Assembly (NCBI GenBank): GCA_911728435.2
Contig: OU452209.1
Span: forward strand, 16,040,869-16,104,868
Direction: 5' to 3'
Origin: Apoderus coryli
Lineage: Eukaryota; Arthropoda; Insecta; Coleoptera; Attelabidae
DNA length: 64,000 bases
Shown here: one piece after another, positions 13,597 through 25,200 of the stretch
Position numbering within the stretch: position 1 is the first letter of the stretch
How the letters are laid out: every line of letters starts with the position of its first letter
Program-made: the position numbers and the translations under genes
The notes under the pieces: model-generated
Told to the model about the DNA's origin: nothing
The model's database searches: none
What the model saw: the letters and a program-made list of their open reading frames with translations, nothing else

Positions 13597-13883
13597 AAGG
13601 GTTTACCAATAAAAATGTCACAATAGCAACTACAGTATCATTAAAATGACCTCATTACCTTTTTAAACCTTTCAATTCTCTCCTTAAGGTCGCGAATCGT
13701 TCGTGGTTTATTCTCCTAAGCCTGGCCAGTTTCAATTTCCATTTTTGCAGGAAACTGCCGATTGTCTCGTGCGCTGTGTGACATGTGGTATCGTCTTGTC
13801 ATAACCAAACGATAAATAGAGCGTTCACTTTATCGATTGTGTTGACTTTTTGACAGTTTGAACACTTTTATTGGTAAACCCTT
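13597..13883 (-). mobile_element. Internally deleted mariner-like element with transposase fossils
   Basis: Terminal inverted repeats AAGGGTTTACCAATAAAA (left, 13597) and its reverse complement (right, ending 13883) are each flanked by TA, as in the Tc1/mariner superfamily. On the minus strand, 13742-13800 reads QDDTTCHTAHETI, matching the block around the second catalytic Asp of insect mariner-like transposases (usual form QDGATCHTA). A second fossil at 13665-13706 reads KPRTIRDLKERIERF, the helical block near the transposase C-terminus. Stops and a large deletion between the blocks show that it cannot make transposase. At 287 bp it is a MITE-like deletion derivative. Confidence 0.8.
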
Positions 13884-14630
13884 TATTTGTTTGATATTTC
13901 CGTGTTTTCTTTTATTTATTATTATTTATAATTAATTTACTGTGATTGCAACAATTAGATTGTGTCCCACACTAGATATTAATAAGGAATAATAATTGTT
14001 TTGGCAAACTTCTAAATTTATTATTATTGTAAGAAATTACCTGTGTACCTTTCCCAAACAACTTGAGTAATAATAAGCTGCACTCTTGTTTCTCTGCCTA
14101 ACCTGTTTTTTTTTTGTATTGTATTGATTACAATCAGAATTCTTATTAGATGTAAAAAATTGTTTAGAGTAAATTTTTGGCTCAAGCTATTATTAGTTAT
14201 AGACTGATAATTACTTGAACAAGGTATCCCAGATGTTCTACGTCCTAGAGATGATGGAAAAAGGTGTTGTAGAGATTTATTGAAATGAATTAAGTAAACT
14301 TTCCGATGGATTAACGTTTAAACCTTGATTTACACTAGCAGACAGATAAAGACTACTAACAATCAACGATAAGGAACCGTTAAGAGTGTAGAATTTTCTC
14401 TTTCTTGTTCATCTAGTAAAATCTGGATTATTGTTGCCAAAAACGAGATTGTCACGTCCTGTTTTTTGATAGTGACGAAATTGCCTCCAAAAATGCTTAA
14501 AAATGTTTTGTGCAAAATATTCCTTAATTAACGTTGACATCTGAATTATAATTTTTCAGGGTAGTCACATTTTCTAAATTGTATTTTTATGGGAAAATAT
14601 TAAATGGCACACCCTAAAATATTTAAGAAG
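13884..14630. other. Intergenic, nothing recognised
   Basis: AT-rich sequence with no reading frame or repeat that I can assign. Its right end carries GGCACACCCTAAAATAT just before the satellite begins, resembling the CACCCTGTATA-type termini seen at other repeats in this window. Confidence 0.5.
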
Positions 14631-16765
14631 AAAAAATTGTCAACAAGTCACAATTTTTGTCATTTTATTTTAATAATTTGCAAATAGACAATTTTTTGTC
14701 ATTTTATTTTAATAATTTGGAAATAGACGCTCTTAAAAATTTGTAAAGGATTTTTTTGTCTAGAAAAAATTGTCAACAAGTCATAATTTTTTGTCATTTT
14801 ATTTTAATAATTTGCAAATAGACAATTTTTTGTCACTTTATTTTAATAATTTGGAAATAGACGCTTTAAAAATTTGTAAAGAATTTTTTTGTCTATTTTG
14901 TCTAGAAAAAATTGTCAACAAGTTACAATTTTTGTCATTTTATTTTAATAATTTGCAAATAGACAATTTTTTGCCATTTTATTTTAATAATTTGGAAATA
15001 GACGCTCGTAAAAATTTGTAAAGGATTTTTTTGTCTATTTTGTCTAGAAAAAATTGTCAACAAGTTACAATTTTTGTCATTTTATTTTAATAATTTGCAA
15101 ATAGACAATTTTTTGCCATTTTATTTTAATAATTTGGAAATAGACGCTCGTAAAAATTTGTAAAGGATTTTTTTGTCTATTTTGTCTAGAAAAAATTGTC
15201 AACAAGTCACAATTTTTTGTCATTTTATTTTAATAATTTGCAAATAGACAATTTTTTGTCACTTTATTTTAATAATTTGGAAATAGACGCTTTAAAAATT
15301 TGTAAAGGATTTTTTTGTCTATTTTGTCTAGAAAAAATTGTCAACAAGTCACAATTTTTCGTCATTTTATTTTAATAATTTGGAAATAGACGCTCTTAAA
15401 AATTTGTAAAGGATTTTTTTGTCTATTTTGTCTAGAAAAAATTGTCAACAAGTCACAATTTTTTGTCATTTTATTTTAATAATTTGCCAATAGACAATTT
15501 TTTGTCACTTTATTTTAATAATTTGGAAATAGACGCTTTAAAAATTTGTAAAGGATTTTTTTGTCTAGAAAAAATTGTCAACAAGTCACAATTTTTGTCA
15601 TTTTATTTTAATAATTTGCAAATAGACAATTTTTTGTCATTTTATTTTAATAATTTGGAAATAGACGCTCTTAAAAATTTGTAAAGAATTTTTTTGTCTG
15701 TTTTGTCTAGAAAAAATTGTCAACAAGTCACAATTTTTTGTCATTTTATTTTAATAATTTGGAAATAGACGCTCGTAAAAATTCGTAAAGGATTTTTTTG
15801 TCTATTTTGTCTAGAAAAAATTGTCAACAAGTCACAATTTTTGTCATTTTATTTTAATAATTTGCAAATAGACAATTTTTTGTCATTTTATTTTAATAAT
15901 TTGGAAATAGACGCTCTTAAAAATTTGTAAAGAATTTTTTTGTCTGTTTTGTCTAGAAAAAATTGTCAACAAGTCACAATTTTTTGTCATTTTATTTTAA
16001 TAATTTGCAAATAGACAATTTTTTGTCATTTTATTTTAATAATTTGGAAATAGACGCTCTTAAAAATTTGTAAAGAATTTTTTTGTCTATTTTGTCTCGA
16101 AAAAATTGTCAACAAGTCACAATTTTTTGTCATTTTATTTTAATAATTTGCCAATAGACAATTTTTTGTCATTTTATTTTAATAATTTGGAAATAGACGC
16201 TCTTAAAAATTTGTAAAGAATTTTTTTGTCTATATTGTCTAGAAAAAATTGTCAACAAGTCACAATTTTTTGTCATTTTATTTTAATAATTTGCAAATAG
16301 ACAATTTTTTGTCATTTTATTTTAATAATTTGGAAATAGACGCTCTTAAAAATTTGTAAAGAATTTTTTTGTCTATTTTGTCTCGAAAAAATTGTCAACA
16401 AGTCACAATTTTTTGTCATTTTATTTTAATAATTTGCCAATAGACAATTTTTTGTCATTTTATTTTAATAATTTGGAAATAGACGCTCTTAAAAATTTGT
16501 AAAGAATTTTTTTGTCTATATTGTCTAGAAAAAATTGTCAACAAGTCACAATTTTTGTCATTTTATTTTAATAATTTGCAAATAGACAATTTTTTGTCAT
16601 TTTATTTTAATAATTTGGAAATAGACGCTCTTAAAAATTTGTAAAGAATATTTTGTCTATTTTGTCTCGAAAAAATTGTCAACAAGTCACAATTTTTTGT
16701 CACTTTATTTTAATAATTTGGAAATCGACGCTCTTAAAAATTTGCAAAGGATTTTTTGTCTATCG
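14631..16765 (+). repeat. Satellite array, 142-bp units with sub-repeats
   Basis: The landmark GTCAACAAGT occurs 16 times between 14639 and 16678. Spacing is mostly 141-144 bases, with two units near 133 and two near 104. A full unit holds two copies of a ~38-40-bp sub-repeat (core TTATTTTAATAATTTG, then CAAATAGAC or GAAATAGACG). The 104-bp units have lost one sub-repeat. Near the right end (15964-16678) units alternate between TCTAGAAAAA/GCAAATAG and TCTCGAAAAA/GCCAATAG types, a ~286-bp dimeric order. Short open frames inside the array are an accident of the periodicity. Confidence 0.93.
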
Positions 16766-17600
16766 CTTATAGATCTGGAGATATCTTCCGCCCACACACT
16801 AATGGACCGCCCTGTATAATAAATCGACGTCAACTAGGAAATCGAACTATATGAAGTGGATAATTATAATATTGATCGTCTTTACCACTTTGTTACTCTA
16901 ATAATTTGATTCAGTTTTCTTTTTCGACAGCAGCATCTTGTCCTGTTCAGATTAGGGCGTAGAACACATTTAAGGGGGTCCTTGAGCAACTATTCTAATA
17001 AATCCTGATGTACGTTGATAAAAGTACCAAGTTCTTCTATAATTATTGATTATTATCAAACAAATAATTGAATTGCATAATTATTAATGTAACGTATACC
17101 TATTTACAATCTTATTATATACTAAAAGTATTAATGCTATATTTAATAATAACAATATATATTTCAGATGGAATTTTATTGTCTTATGGACAATAATATC
17201 AGTTTTAGGCGATTTGTTTTTATTTACTTACTGTGTTTATCTCAAAAAGAGCTTATTAATTATTGTATTATATCTATTAATTCTAGTAGTATATAGTATG
17301 AAAAATATTTTCCTTGATTATTATTGTATTTATTTTTAAAGTTATTGAATGTTTGTAAATTATATTTACTAATTAATATATCTGTGGTTATTCAGGGTGG
17401 CAAGGGCCAAAATGAAAAATAATACAAAACAATATGTTAATCACCCATATTTTTCGAAATGTTTTTTTTATTATTATTATTTGTATTTGTATAAAAATAC
17501 TTATTATTATTGTTTTTGATTTGAATGTTGTTTTTTTTTATTGGTTTATGAATAAAGAAATTTGAAAAATTTATAATATTTGTGGATGCTTTCGTCGTTG
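16766..17600. other. Intergenic, nothing recognised
   Basis: Begins with a short GC-richer piece ending GGACCGCCCTGTATAATAA at about 16803, resembling a transposon end and bounding the satellite. The rest is AT-rich with no gene or repeat that I can support. Confidence 0.5.
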
Positions 17601-17671
17601 AATTAAACTATCGTGGTACATGTATGAAACTTCTTTAATTAGTTTCATACATGTGCCACGATAGTTTAATT
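17601..17671. repeat. 71-bp hairpin, 31-bp arms
   Basis: Left arm 17601-17631 and right arm 17641-17671 are reverse complements with one mismatch, separated by nine bases. The arm begins AATTAAACTATCGTGG. The right arm runs into the tRNA-like sequence that follows. Confidence 0.9.
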
Positions 17672-17722
17672 AGGTAAAACACCTGACCGGATATCGGGAG
17701 ATGTGGGTTCAAATCACGAGAT
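17655..17722 (+). other. tRNA-like sequence, possible SINE head or tRNA pseudogene
   Basis: A D-arm (GTTT / AAAC, 17664-17680), a 5-bp anticodon stem (CCTGA / TCGGG, 17682-17698) with a 7-base loop CCGGATA, and a T-loop/B-box GGTTCAAATC (17706-17715) occur in tRNA order and spacing. The T-stem is broken (CACGA instead of CCCAC), and the acceptor ends do not pair, so it is not a working tRNA. A T run follows. A tRNA-derived SINE head is the likeliest reading; a decayed tRNA gene is the alternative. Confidence 0.5.
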
Positions 17723-18597
17723 TTTTTTAATTCGTACCAGTTAGTTTATTTAATTTCTTTGTATATCGATGATATACTATACGCGGTAAACTTAGTTGAA
17801 TATCTTTGTTATTTTAAGTGGAACACCCTATATACTATGACATTTTTAAATGGGGCTGGGAATGCGACGAGTCGATGCCGTTTTCAGCGTCAAGTGAAAC
17901 TTCTCGTCTTTAGTTAGTATTCGCTGGTAGCAGTGTTGCTAATTTGAGGATAAAAGTCCATTTTGCAATTTTTTTTTGGTCCTGTGAATATTTTGGTGAC
18001 TTCGGCCGCATGGCAATAGCAGCCTGCCCCTGTATTCTTAACTTGCAAAATTATAAACCGTCAAAAACAATCAGGATTCTGCGCATAACCTTGTTGACAC
18101 GCCTTGTAATTGATTTGCACAGAATGACACCTGACAGATGACACTTGATTGAAGACAGTTGACATATGACATTACAGTTAACAGATGGCAGTTGACAAAT
18201 AAGGAAAGTTGCTTAGGTCCTATTCGCCATCAATGAATAAATAAATAAAAGAAAATAAAATATATTAATTTGTTTAATTATTTTAATATTATTATTTCAT
18301 TATTCATATTTTACAATACAAAAATATCTACACACTTTATTCCTATAGATTTAAATTAATATCATTGTGTTCATAATTGTAAAATTACTTTTTAAATGCT
18401 AAATAGTTCTGCAATCAAAACAAAATGACTGATTTTTTTATTAAAAAAAATATTAAATAGATATTAAATATCACAGAAATACATTTACTGTCTTAAATTA
18501 ATAAAAAAAAAAAACATACAGGCGGTGTCGTCGGCAGCCTCCTGGCAAGGGCATAATTCCTTGTAATATACAGAGTGTCAGGGACAATGCGCAACAT
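17723..18597. other. Intergenic, nothing recognised
   Basis: Contains a run of spaced TGACA/GACAGATGACA words at about 18125-18195, probably a decayed short tandem repeat. CACCCTATATA at 17825 and ATACAGAGTGTC at 18571 resemble transposon termini. No gene was seen. Confidence 0.5.
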
Positions 18598-18919
18598 CCG
18601 AGGGGTAAAACGCTGGCAAGACATCCTTGGACATCACTGTGCATCCCAGGAATTCCCCGGGCATCCACGAATACTCCTTAGATACCTTAACGTAATATTT
18701 ATTACAAGAAACACACAGCTATCGAGATTTTTATAATTAAAACGACACTAACAGCTTGTAATTGTCAAATGTAAAACAAAAGTTAGGTTATGTCGCAATA
18801 TGTAAACAGATGCTCACGCACGCATGCGTATTAATGCTAAATTTGAACGTTTTACATGGAAAAATCTTGAGACATCATAAAACTTGTTCATCAGTCATCC
18901 CCAGCGGTTTACCCCTCGG
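18598..18919. mobile_element. Inverted-repeat-bounded segment, possible MITE
   Basis: CCGAGGGGTAAAACGCTGG at 18598-18616 is matched by its reverse complement, with one mismatch, at 18901-18919. The 322-bp segment has no coding capacity and no target duplication that I can see, so the transposon reading is tentative. Confidence 0.4.
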
Positions 18920-19205
18920 TAAAATCTTTCGGGTTCAGAGGGAACATGAAAACCCCCCACAATATTAAACTCTAAGTCTATCTTCACTAATTATTGACGT
19001 CAAAAAATTTCTTTATGGGGGGCAAGTTGCCGAAATATAAATTTCCATCCCCTTAAAAGCTGATGATGGAAAATTATATTTTCGAAACATGGACGACAAT
19101 TATTAGTGAAGAAAAAGTTTTTATTTTCTTCACTGTCCGAATGGGCTACTAGATGAAAAATAAAAAAAAGAGTATTATTTGTTGCCGATAAAATCACCAA
19201 TTTTC

Positions 19206-21576
19206 CAGTGGTGTCCCAGGAGGCTCCTTAACGGAATTAAGCCAGGGCTTCTTTAGAACTTTGATAAAAAACCATTTTTTTAATAAATTAAAGAAAACCA
19301 GAACAAAATGATGTAAATGAAAATTACACAAAATAAAAATGGTTCAAAAATCTACTAATTTGAAATTAGCATATTCTAAACGTTGCCAGTTTTATTTTTT
19401 GACTCTAAATCCACTAAAGCTTACAACAATTTCATATGCAAAAATTTCTAAGTATCCTCCATGGTTTTCGGGTGATATTGTTCGCAGCACCAAATTGAAG
19501 TCTAAACTATGGAAAAAATATAAAACATCCGGGGATCCTCAATTTTTCAATGATTTTAGAGTGCTGCGTCACAATATAAAAACTGAGGTGCGTTCCTCTT
19601 ACAGGGTGTACTTGCGTGATGCTGAGCGTAGATTGAGTAGTGATCCTAACAAGTTTTGGTCTTTTGTCAATTCCAGAAGCAAATCTGGGCGATTGCCTGG
19701 TAGTATGACTTACAATGGTAATAATATTGATGATCCGCAGGAAATTGTCAATAAATTTGCGGAATTTTTCAACACATCATACGTTGCATCTCAGGCATTT
19801 GATATTGATCAGGGATTGTTTGATGTTGTGAATGTGTCTCATTTACCGGATCGTGTGATTACTGAGACGGAGGTCTATGGAGCTTTGAGAAGGTTAAAAG
19901 CTAAATTTACATCGGGTCCTGATGGTATACCATCTTTTGTAATTAGGGATTGTGCCACTGTGTTTGCTAAACCATTGTGTACAATATTCAATGTTTCTTT
20001 GCGATCGCGTAGTTTCCCCTCTGATTGGAAATCTTCATAAGAAGGGAGATAAACAGGATATTTCAAATTATAGACCAATTTCCATACAGTCGTGTTTTTC
20101 TAAAGTTTTTGAATTTGTGCTCCATGATATTATTATGAGCCATGTTAGGCGTCGATTTCATCGGTACAACATGGCTTTTTTCCCGGTCGTTCTACGTCAA
20201 CTAATTTATTGGTTTTAACAGTTTTTAACTGAGCGACTTGATAACGGGGGTCAGGTAGATGTAATCTACACTGATTTTTCTAAAGCCTTTGATAGACTTG
20301 ATCATGGTATTCTACTGCGTAAACTGTGTCGTGATGGACTATCTTATAATTTACTGCTGCTTTTGAAGTGGTATCTGAAGGATATATTTCAGTATGTGGA
20401 AAGTCGACGATTTCGTTCCGCAAATTTTAAAGTGTCATCTGGTGCTCCCCAGGGCTCTGTCCTTGGACCATTGTTGTTCCTGTGTTTTATCGATGATATT
20501 TCTAGTGGCTTGACAAATAGTTCGTTAATATATGCTGACGACTTCAAAGTATATTCTGTCATTAATAGTACTGAAGATTGTTCTCATCTCCAGGATGATT
20601 TAAACGTTGTATATGAGTGGTGTGTCCGTAATAATCTTTATCTGAATATTGATAAATGTTTTAGTGTTTCCTATACACGGAAAATAAACCCTGTCACATT
20701 TTCATATTGTATAAATAATAGTCCATTAACAACTTGTGATGAGTTTAAAGATTTAGGTGTTTGGTTTGATGGTAAACTGAGCTTTACTAATCATTACAAT
20801 AATATAGTTTCAGCATCCTATAGATCTCTGGGTTTTATTGTGCGCAATTCGAAAGAGTTTGTGACAACTCAAACTCTCATTGTTCTTTTCAACGCATTTG
20901 TCAGATCTAAACTGGAATATGCATCTGTAGTATGGAATATTGAACGCATCCAGCGTCGTTTTGCCAAGTTGCTGTGGTTTCGGGTTGATGGGGTTTATCC
21001 ATCCATTGGGTTTCCTCATGATATTCTGTTAAACCGTTTTAATCTAGTATCATTAAATACTCTGAGAGAATATTCCGCTCTAGTATTGCTCTTTAAGAGT
21101 ATTAATGGACTTCCTTTCTTCTTGTGTCCCAAATCTACGGACACGTAATAACGGAATCGTATTTTACTTTCCGGCCCCGCGTACTAATTTGTTGTTGCGT
21201 TTTCCTTTATATTTTATGTGCCATACTTGTAACTCTGTGTCCGAGCAAATTGATATTTTTAATTCAACTTTGTCTTGTATAAAAAATATATTTCTTAGAA
21301 TATAAATTTAGTGTTAGATATTAAGAATTTACTGTAATTTTTCCTGCCCTTTAATTGGATTATTTATCTGTCTGGGCAGTGTATCTTAAATAAATAAATA
21401 AATAAACAATTGAAGCTAATTCGACACAATTAATAACTAAAATGTTTAATTTACATCAATTTGTTCAGGTTGCCTTTAATTTATTAAACAACGGTTTTTT
21501 TTATAACACTTCTAAAAAAACTCCCTTAATTTTTATTGTCAATAATTTCGTTAAGAAGCCTCCTGGAGCACCACTG
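19206..21576. mobile_element. hAT-like element with a LINE nested inside
   Basis: The ends are 34-bp inverted repeats starting CAGTGGTG: left 19206-19239 (CAGTGGTGTCCCAGGAGG) and right 21543-21576, with a few mismatches. The flanking octamers CAATTTTC (19198-19205) and CATTTTTC (21577-21584) agree in seven of eight bases, fitting an 8-bp target-site duplication. CAGTGG ends plus 8-bp duplications are typical of hAT transposons. Apart from the LINE fragment inside, about 290 bp of own sequence remain, so it is non-autonomous. Confidence 0.65.
19340..21418 (+). pseudogene. Jockey-like LINE remnant A (reverse transcriptase)
   Basis: A 5'-truncated, frame-broken ORF2. From about 19450 it encodes the linker before the polymerase (KYPPWFSGDIVRST, NKFWSFVNSRSKSG) and the fingers (FTSGPDGIPSFV). 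After a break near 20035 it continues NYRPISI, DVIYTDFSKAFDRLDHG, SSGAPQGSVLGPLLFL and the catalytic YADD box (LIYADDFKVY), then the thumb (VRSKLEYASVVWN). Further frameshifts lie near 20150, 20940 and 21145. The C-terminal piece (FNSTLSCIKN) ends at 21305, followed by a short 3' UTR and an (AAAT)n tail near 21390-21412. Several disruptions mean that it is dead. Confidence 0.9.
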
Positions 21577-21584
21577 CATTTTTC

Positions 21585-22247
21585 AGGCAACTTAAGGGTG
21601 GATGAAGATGTAGGCATCTGTGTCTGTGAAAAGCCAATTTCGAGAGGCGTCCTTTAGGGCCTCAATTTATCATCTTATTCTATCACAATCCAACAGATTT
21701 CCCGCATTTTCCCCCGGGACCAACCTGTATATTTGTCTTTTCCCCAATCTTCACCGCATGCCACCCTATACAGGGTGTAACAATTCACTTAATGACAGGA
21801 AAATATTCTTTTAGCAGTTACAATATACACTTTCGAGATATTCTATAGGACTCCAATAATAGTAAAGAATTTATTCCACGGACAGGACGGTGCTACTAAA
21901 GTTAATTCGAAGCGAAAATTCCGTTTACCTCATTAAGTACTTAAAATATATATTTCACACTTATCTCGTTACACAATCAAGGTTTGTTCGTTTATTTTTG
22001 TAAGAAAAATAAAAAGCACACCCTCAAAATAGTCCCCAAAGTAAGGAACTTCTGGCAAAACCACCCAGGAAGAGTCATTGCTGCATCATAACTCAATATA
22101 TCAATTACTGCGCGTTCATTTTATGAACAAAATAAAAAAAAATTATCAACCATCGAGCCTTAATGCACCAACGACTCCTCTTAACCATCAGCTATTAACA
22201 CTTACTATATAATAACACTTAGCACTTAAATTCTTACATAAAAAAAA
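21585..22247. other. Flank downstream of the GDT1-like gene
   Basis: No coding frame. CCACCCTATACAGGGTG at 21761-21777 is a near-palindromic copy of the TACAGGGTG motif found at several repeat ends here. TTTATT at 21991-21996 is an AATAAA poly(A) signal on the minus strand and could serve the GDT1-like gene, giving a 3' UTR of roughly 250 bases. Confidence 0.5.
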
Positions 22248-25200
22248 TTATGCTGCATTTGGATCGAAGAATAATGCTGAAAAGGCGAATAGAAGAAATA
22301 CGACTCCACCAATAATAGTAACTGAAATAAAAAGGAAAATCAATAATTAGTTTCAAGCACATAAGGAACCGTTGTCCAGCCTATCGTTCCCGACAAAATT
22401 GATTTACCTGTTCTTACGGATATCCGTTGGGCAATCATCCTACCCCCGATAACTGCTACCCCAGTACAAATCGAATGACCCAGAACACCACCAATGATAA
22501 CCCCATAAACATCCTGAAAATATTACTCAGTCCATTTTTAAAATGCCGCTACTGATAACTTTTTTTTTCAACTTACTTCTCTAGCTCCAAGAATGATAGT
22601 AGTCAATTGTGATCTATCGCCCCATTCAGCTAAAAATGTTAATGTGAATGCTTGTAAGAAAATCCGGGACAAAACAGCAATAACGCTCTTTTGCTGGGTC
22701 TTCTTTGCTGCGGCAGATGTACCTGCTTCCACGTCACCTGTCATTGATTGCCTATCCAACTGGAAAGACAAGCAAAAAGGAAAATATATTGATTTTGAGA
22801 TACTTTGCACAACAACAAGGAAGAGTGATAAGTTACTTTTATGATACCAAAGCTACTATAAAAGACCTAAGCTCATCAAGATCAAGAACAGTGTGAATTG
22901 GCCACTGTGGGATGATCAGATCTTTTGGCAAAATCATCCAGGCTTGGTGCATTCGCAAAATTTGATAAAACTACCGAAATCAGGAGCCAGGCAGCTGTTG
23001 GGTATGAATAGATCTCATCTCATGCTGCCCAGTGGGACTTTACACTCGTCATTATCGTCTGAATCATCATTTCTCGAGAACCTATGATATTCGTCGCTGA
23101 TTTGGTGGACGAAGATTGTAGGTTGATTTATCTATCGGAGACGTTTAGGCGGTTTGGTCTCCCCTCGCTTCGACCTCCAGAAGATCTTTTGTGAATGACT
23201 CTAATCTATGAATTGCCCAGCTGTCCCACACTTTTCATAAAGTTAATGATTTCTCTGGGGGCTAAATTCTTTGCCTCGTCGGGTGTTAGGGTCACCCCTC
23301 CAAGGTGTTTTAGCCTTTTGCAGAAAAGTGCCATGTATTCACAGAGCACGTGTTCTGTTGTCTTTGTTGCGTCTTCGCAAAACCGACAAGTGTCGTTCTC
23401 GGTTAGGCTCATCTTTTTGAGATGGTACTTCACTGGGTGGTGTCCCGTAAAAAGGCCTGTAATTCGCCTTAGGTCGCTTCTCTCCAGTTGGATAAGCTTC
23501 CCTGCGTTGGCCTCTGAAGGTTTGATAAACCTTTTTGATTGTCTTAGGCCTGGAGTGTTTCTCCAGTAGGACTTAAGTTGTTCCTTTTCCTATCTCCGGA
23601 GTTCTTCCTTCATATGGCTATTTGGAAGGCCAAAGATAGGTTCCGGGCCGCAGAACGGAGCGTTTGCGCCCTCTTTTGCTAGTTGGTCCGCCGCTTCGTT
23701 CCCCTCTATGCCTTCATGCTCTGTCACCCATGTCAGAGTAATCTTTTTCCCCTGAGCTGCCAGTTGCTTTAGGGTCTGTTTGCATTCCCATGCTAGCTTT
23801 GACGTGAAGGTGTAAGACCTCAGTGCTTTTAACGCAACTTGACTATCTGACAAAATATTGATCTTCCGTTCCGGGATGCCTCTCTGAAGACATTCTTGAG
23901 CACAACGATTAATAGCGTTGATCTCTGCTTGGAATATAGTGGGACTTTTCCCGAGAGATTCAGAGAGCCAATTTGGCCCGTATCCTCCCATGCCTGTGTT
24001 CCCTTCTACTCCTTTTGAACCGTCCGTATACCAGACGGATGTGTTTTCTGGGAATCGTGGTTCCCCATTTAGCCAATTTTGACGGTCTGCAATGACCACT
24101 TTAAATGGGATTTCAAAATCATGTTTGCGTGGCAAAGCGTCCGACGGTTAACTGATGAACCAACTTGAGGACCCAAAAGTCTGACATAATATTGACCTGC
24201 CGTTCCGGGATGCCTCTCTGCAGGTATTCTTGAGCACAACGATTTGGTGGACGAAGACGAAACAGCATACTGCCATTGCTGAGCTGGACAGGGTACAGAG
24301 ACTTGCCTGCTTAGCAATAACGGGAGCTTTTGGAACTACTCCGGCAGCAGCAATGCAAGAATTGCTGAACCTACCACCCTTGCACATCATGGAGGCAGGG
24401 GCGGCATTCATTAGACTGCGAGGGTTGGTAGAAATTGGGGATGGCATCATAGACATGCCCATGGACCATATCAGACAGTTTGACATAAGCTTAGAGGTGC
24501 AAATTATGGACCGAGAAGTTCTTAATCAAGACTGCATGCGGACACTGAGAGGGATAACCTGGTTCACAGACGGGACAAAAACCGAAAGTGGAAGTGGTGC
24601 AGTCAGACAAGGAGCTCGGGGCACTGGGGAATATCAGGCAAGGAGATAGCGGAGGTTCCGTGCCAGTATATGGGGTGTCAGAGGCTTTGTCTAGACAAGC
24701 CTCTGACACCCCATATACTGGCACGGAACCTGAAGTTAGTGGAGGGTACAGGATTGTTGGATTGGTTGGCATAAAATACGGGGACTTTTCGCAATAAGCC
24801 CATGAAGCTGCAGTGAAACTGACACAAGTCGAAAAGACTGAATAAAGAAATTTGAGGATGATAAGGCGGCGCTATAGGCCTACATTTGCCAAATTGGGTG
24901 AACGGTAAAGTAGCCCTACTATCAGTATCAGTTAGTAATTGGGTTATTAGCTACAGAAATGGTGCCACTGCATTAGGGAACGTTAGCAAAATTTTATTAT
25001 TATTAGTCGTAAAACAGTAAACGGTAAAACCGATGAAACTGTTGCTCAGTTCCTAATTTGAGGTTTTTAAAATATTGATGTCATCCTCACTCATCTTCTA
25101 TAGCGAGTAGTGGACCAACTGATCGCCATGGTCCTCCATGAAATTGTCCAGCCTGTTCTTAAAACTGTGAAGCGTTTGCGCCATTATCACCTCATCAGGT

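Noticed and set aside
14770..15684. Open frames of 80-83 codons with FYFNNLQID repeats
   Set aside because: They are frames through the 142-bp satellite; both the repeats and the lack of stops come from its periodicity.
17655..17722. Functional tRNA gene
   Set aside because: T-stem and acceptor stem do not pair and the anticodon-loop T33 is missing; it was kept only as tRNA-like.
22593..22896. Plus-strand frames over the GDT1-like exon
   Set aside because: They are antisense shadows of the minus-strand exon carrying AEWGDRSQL.
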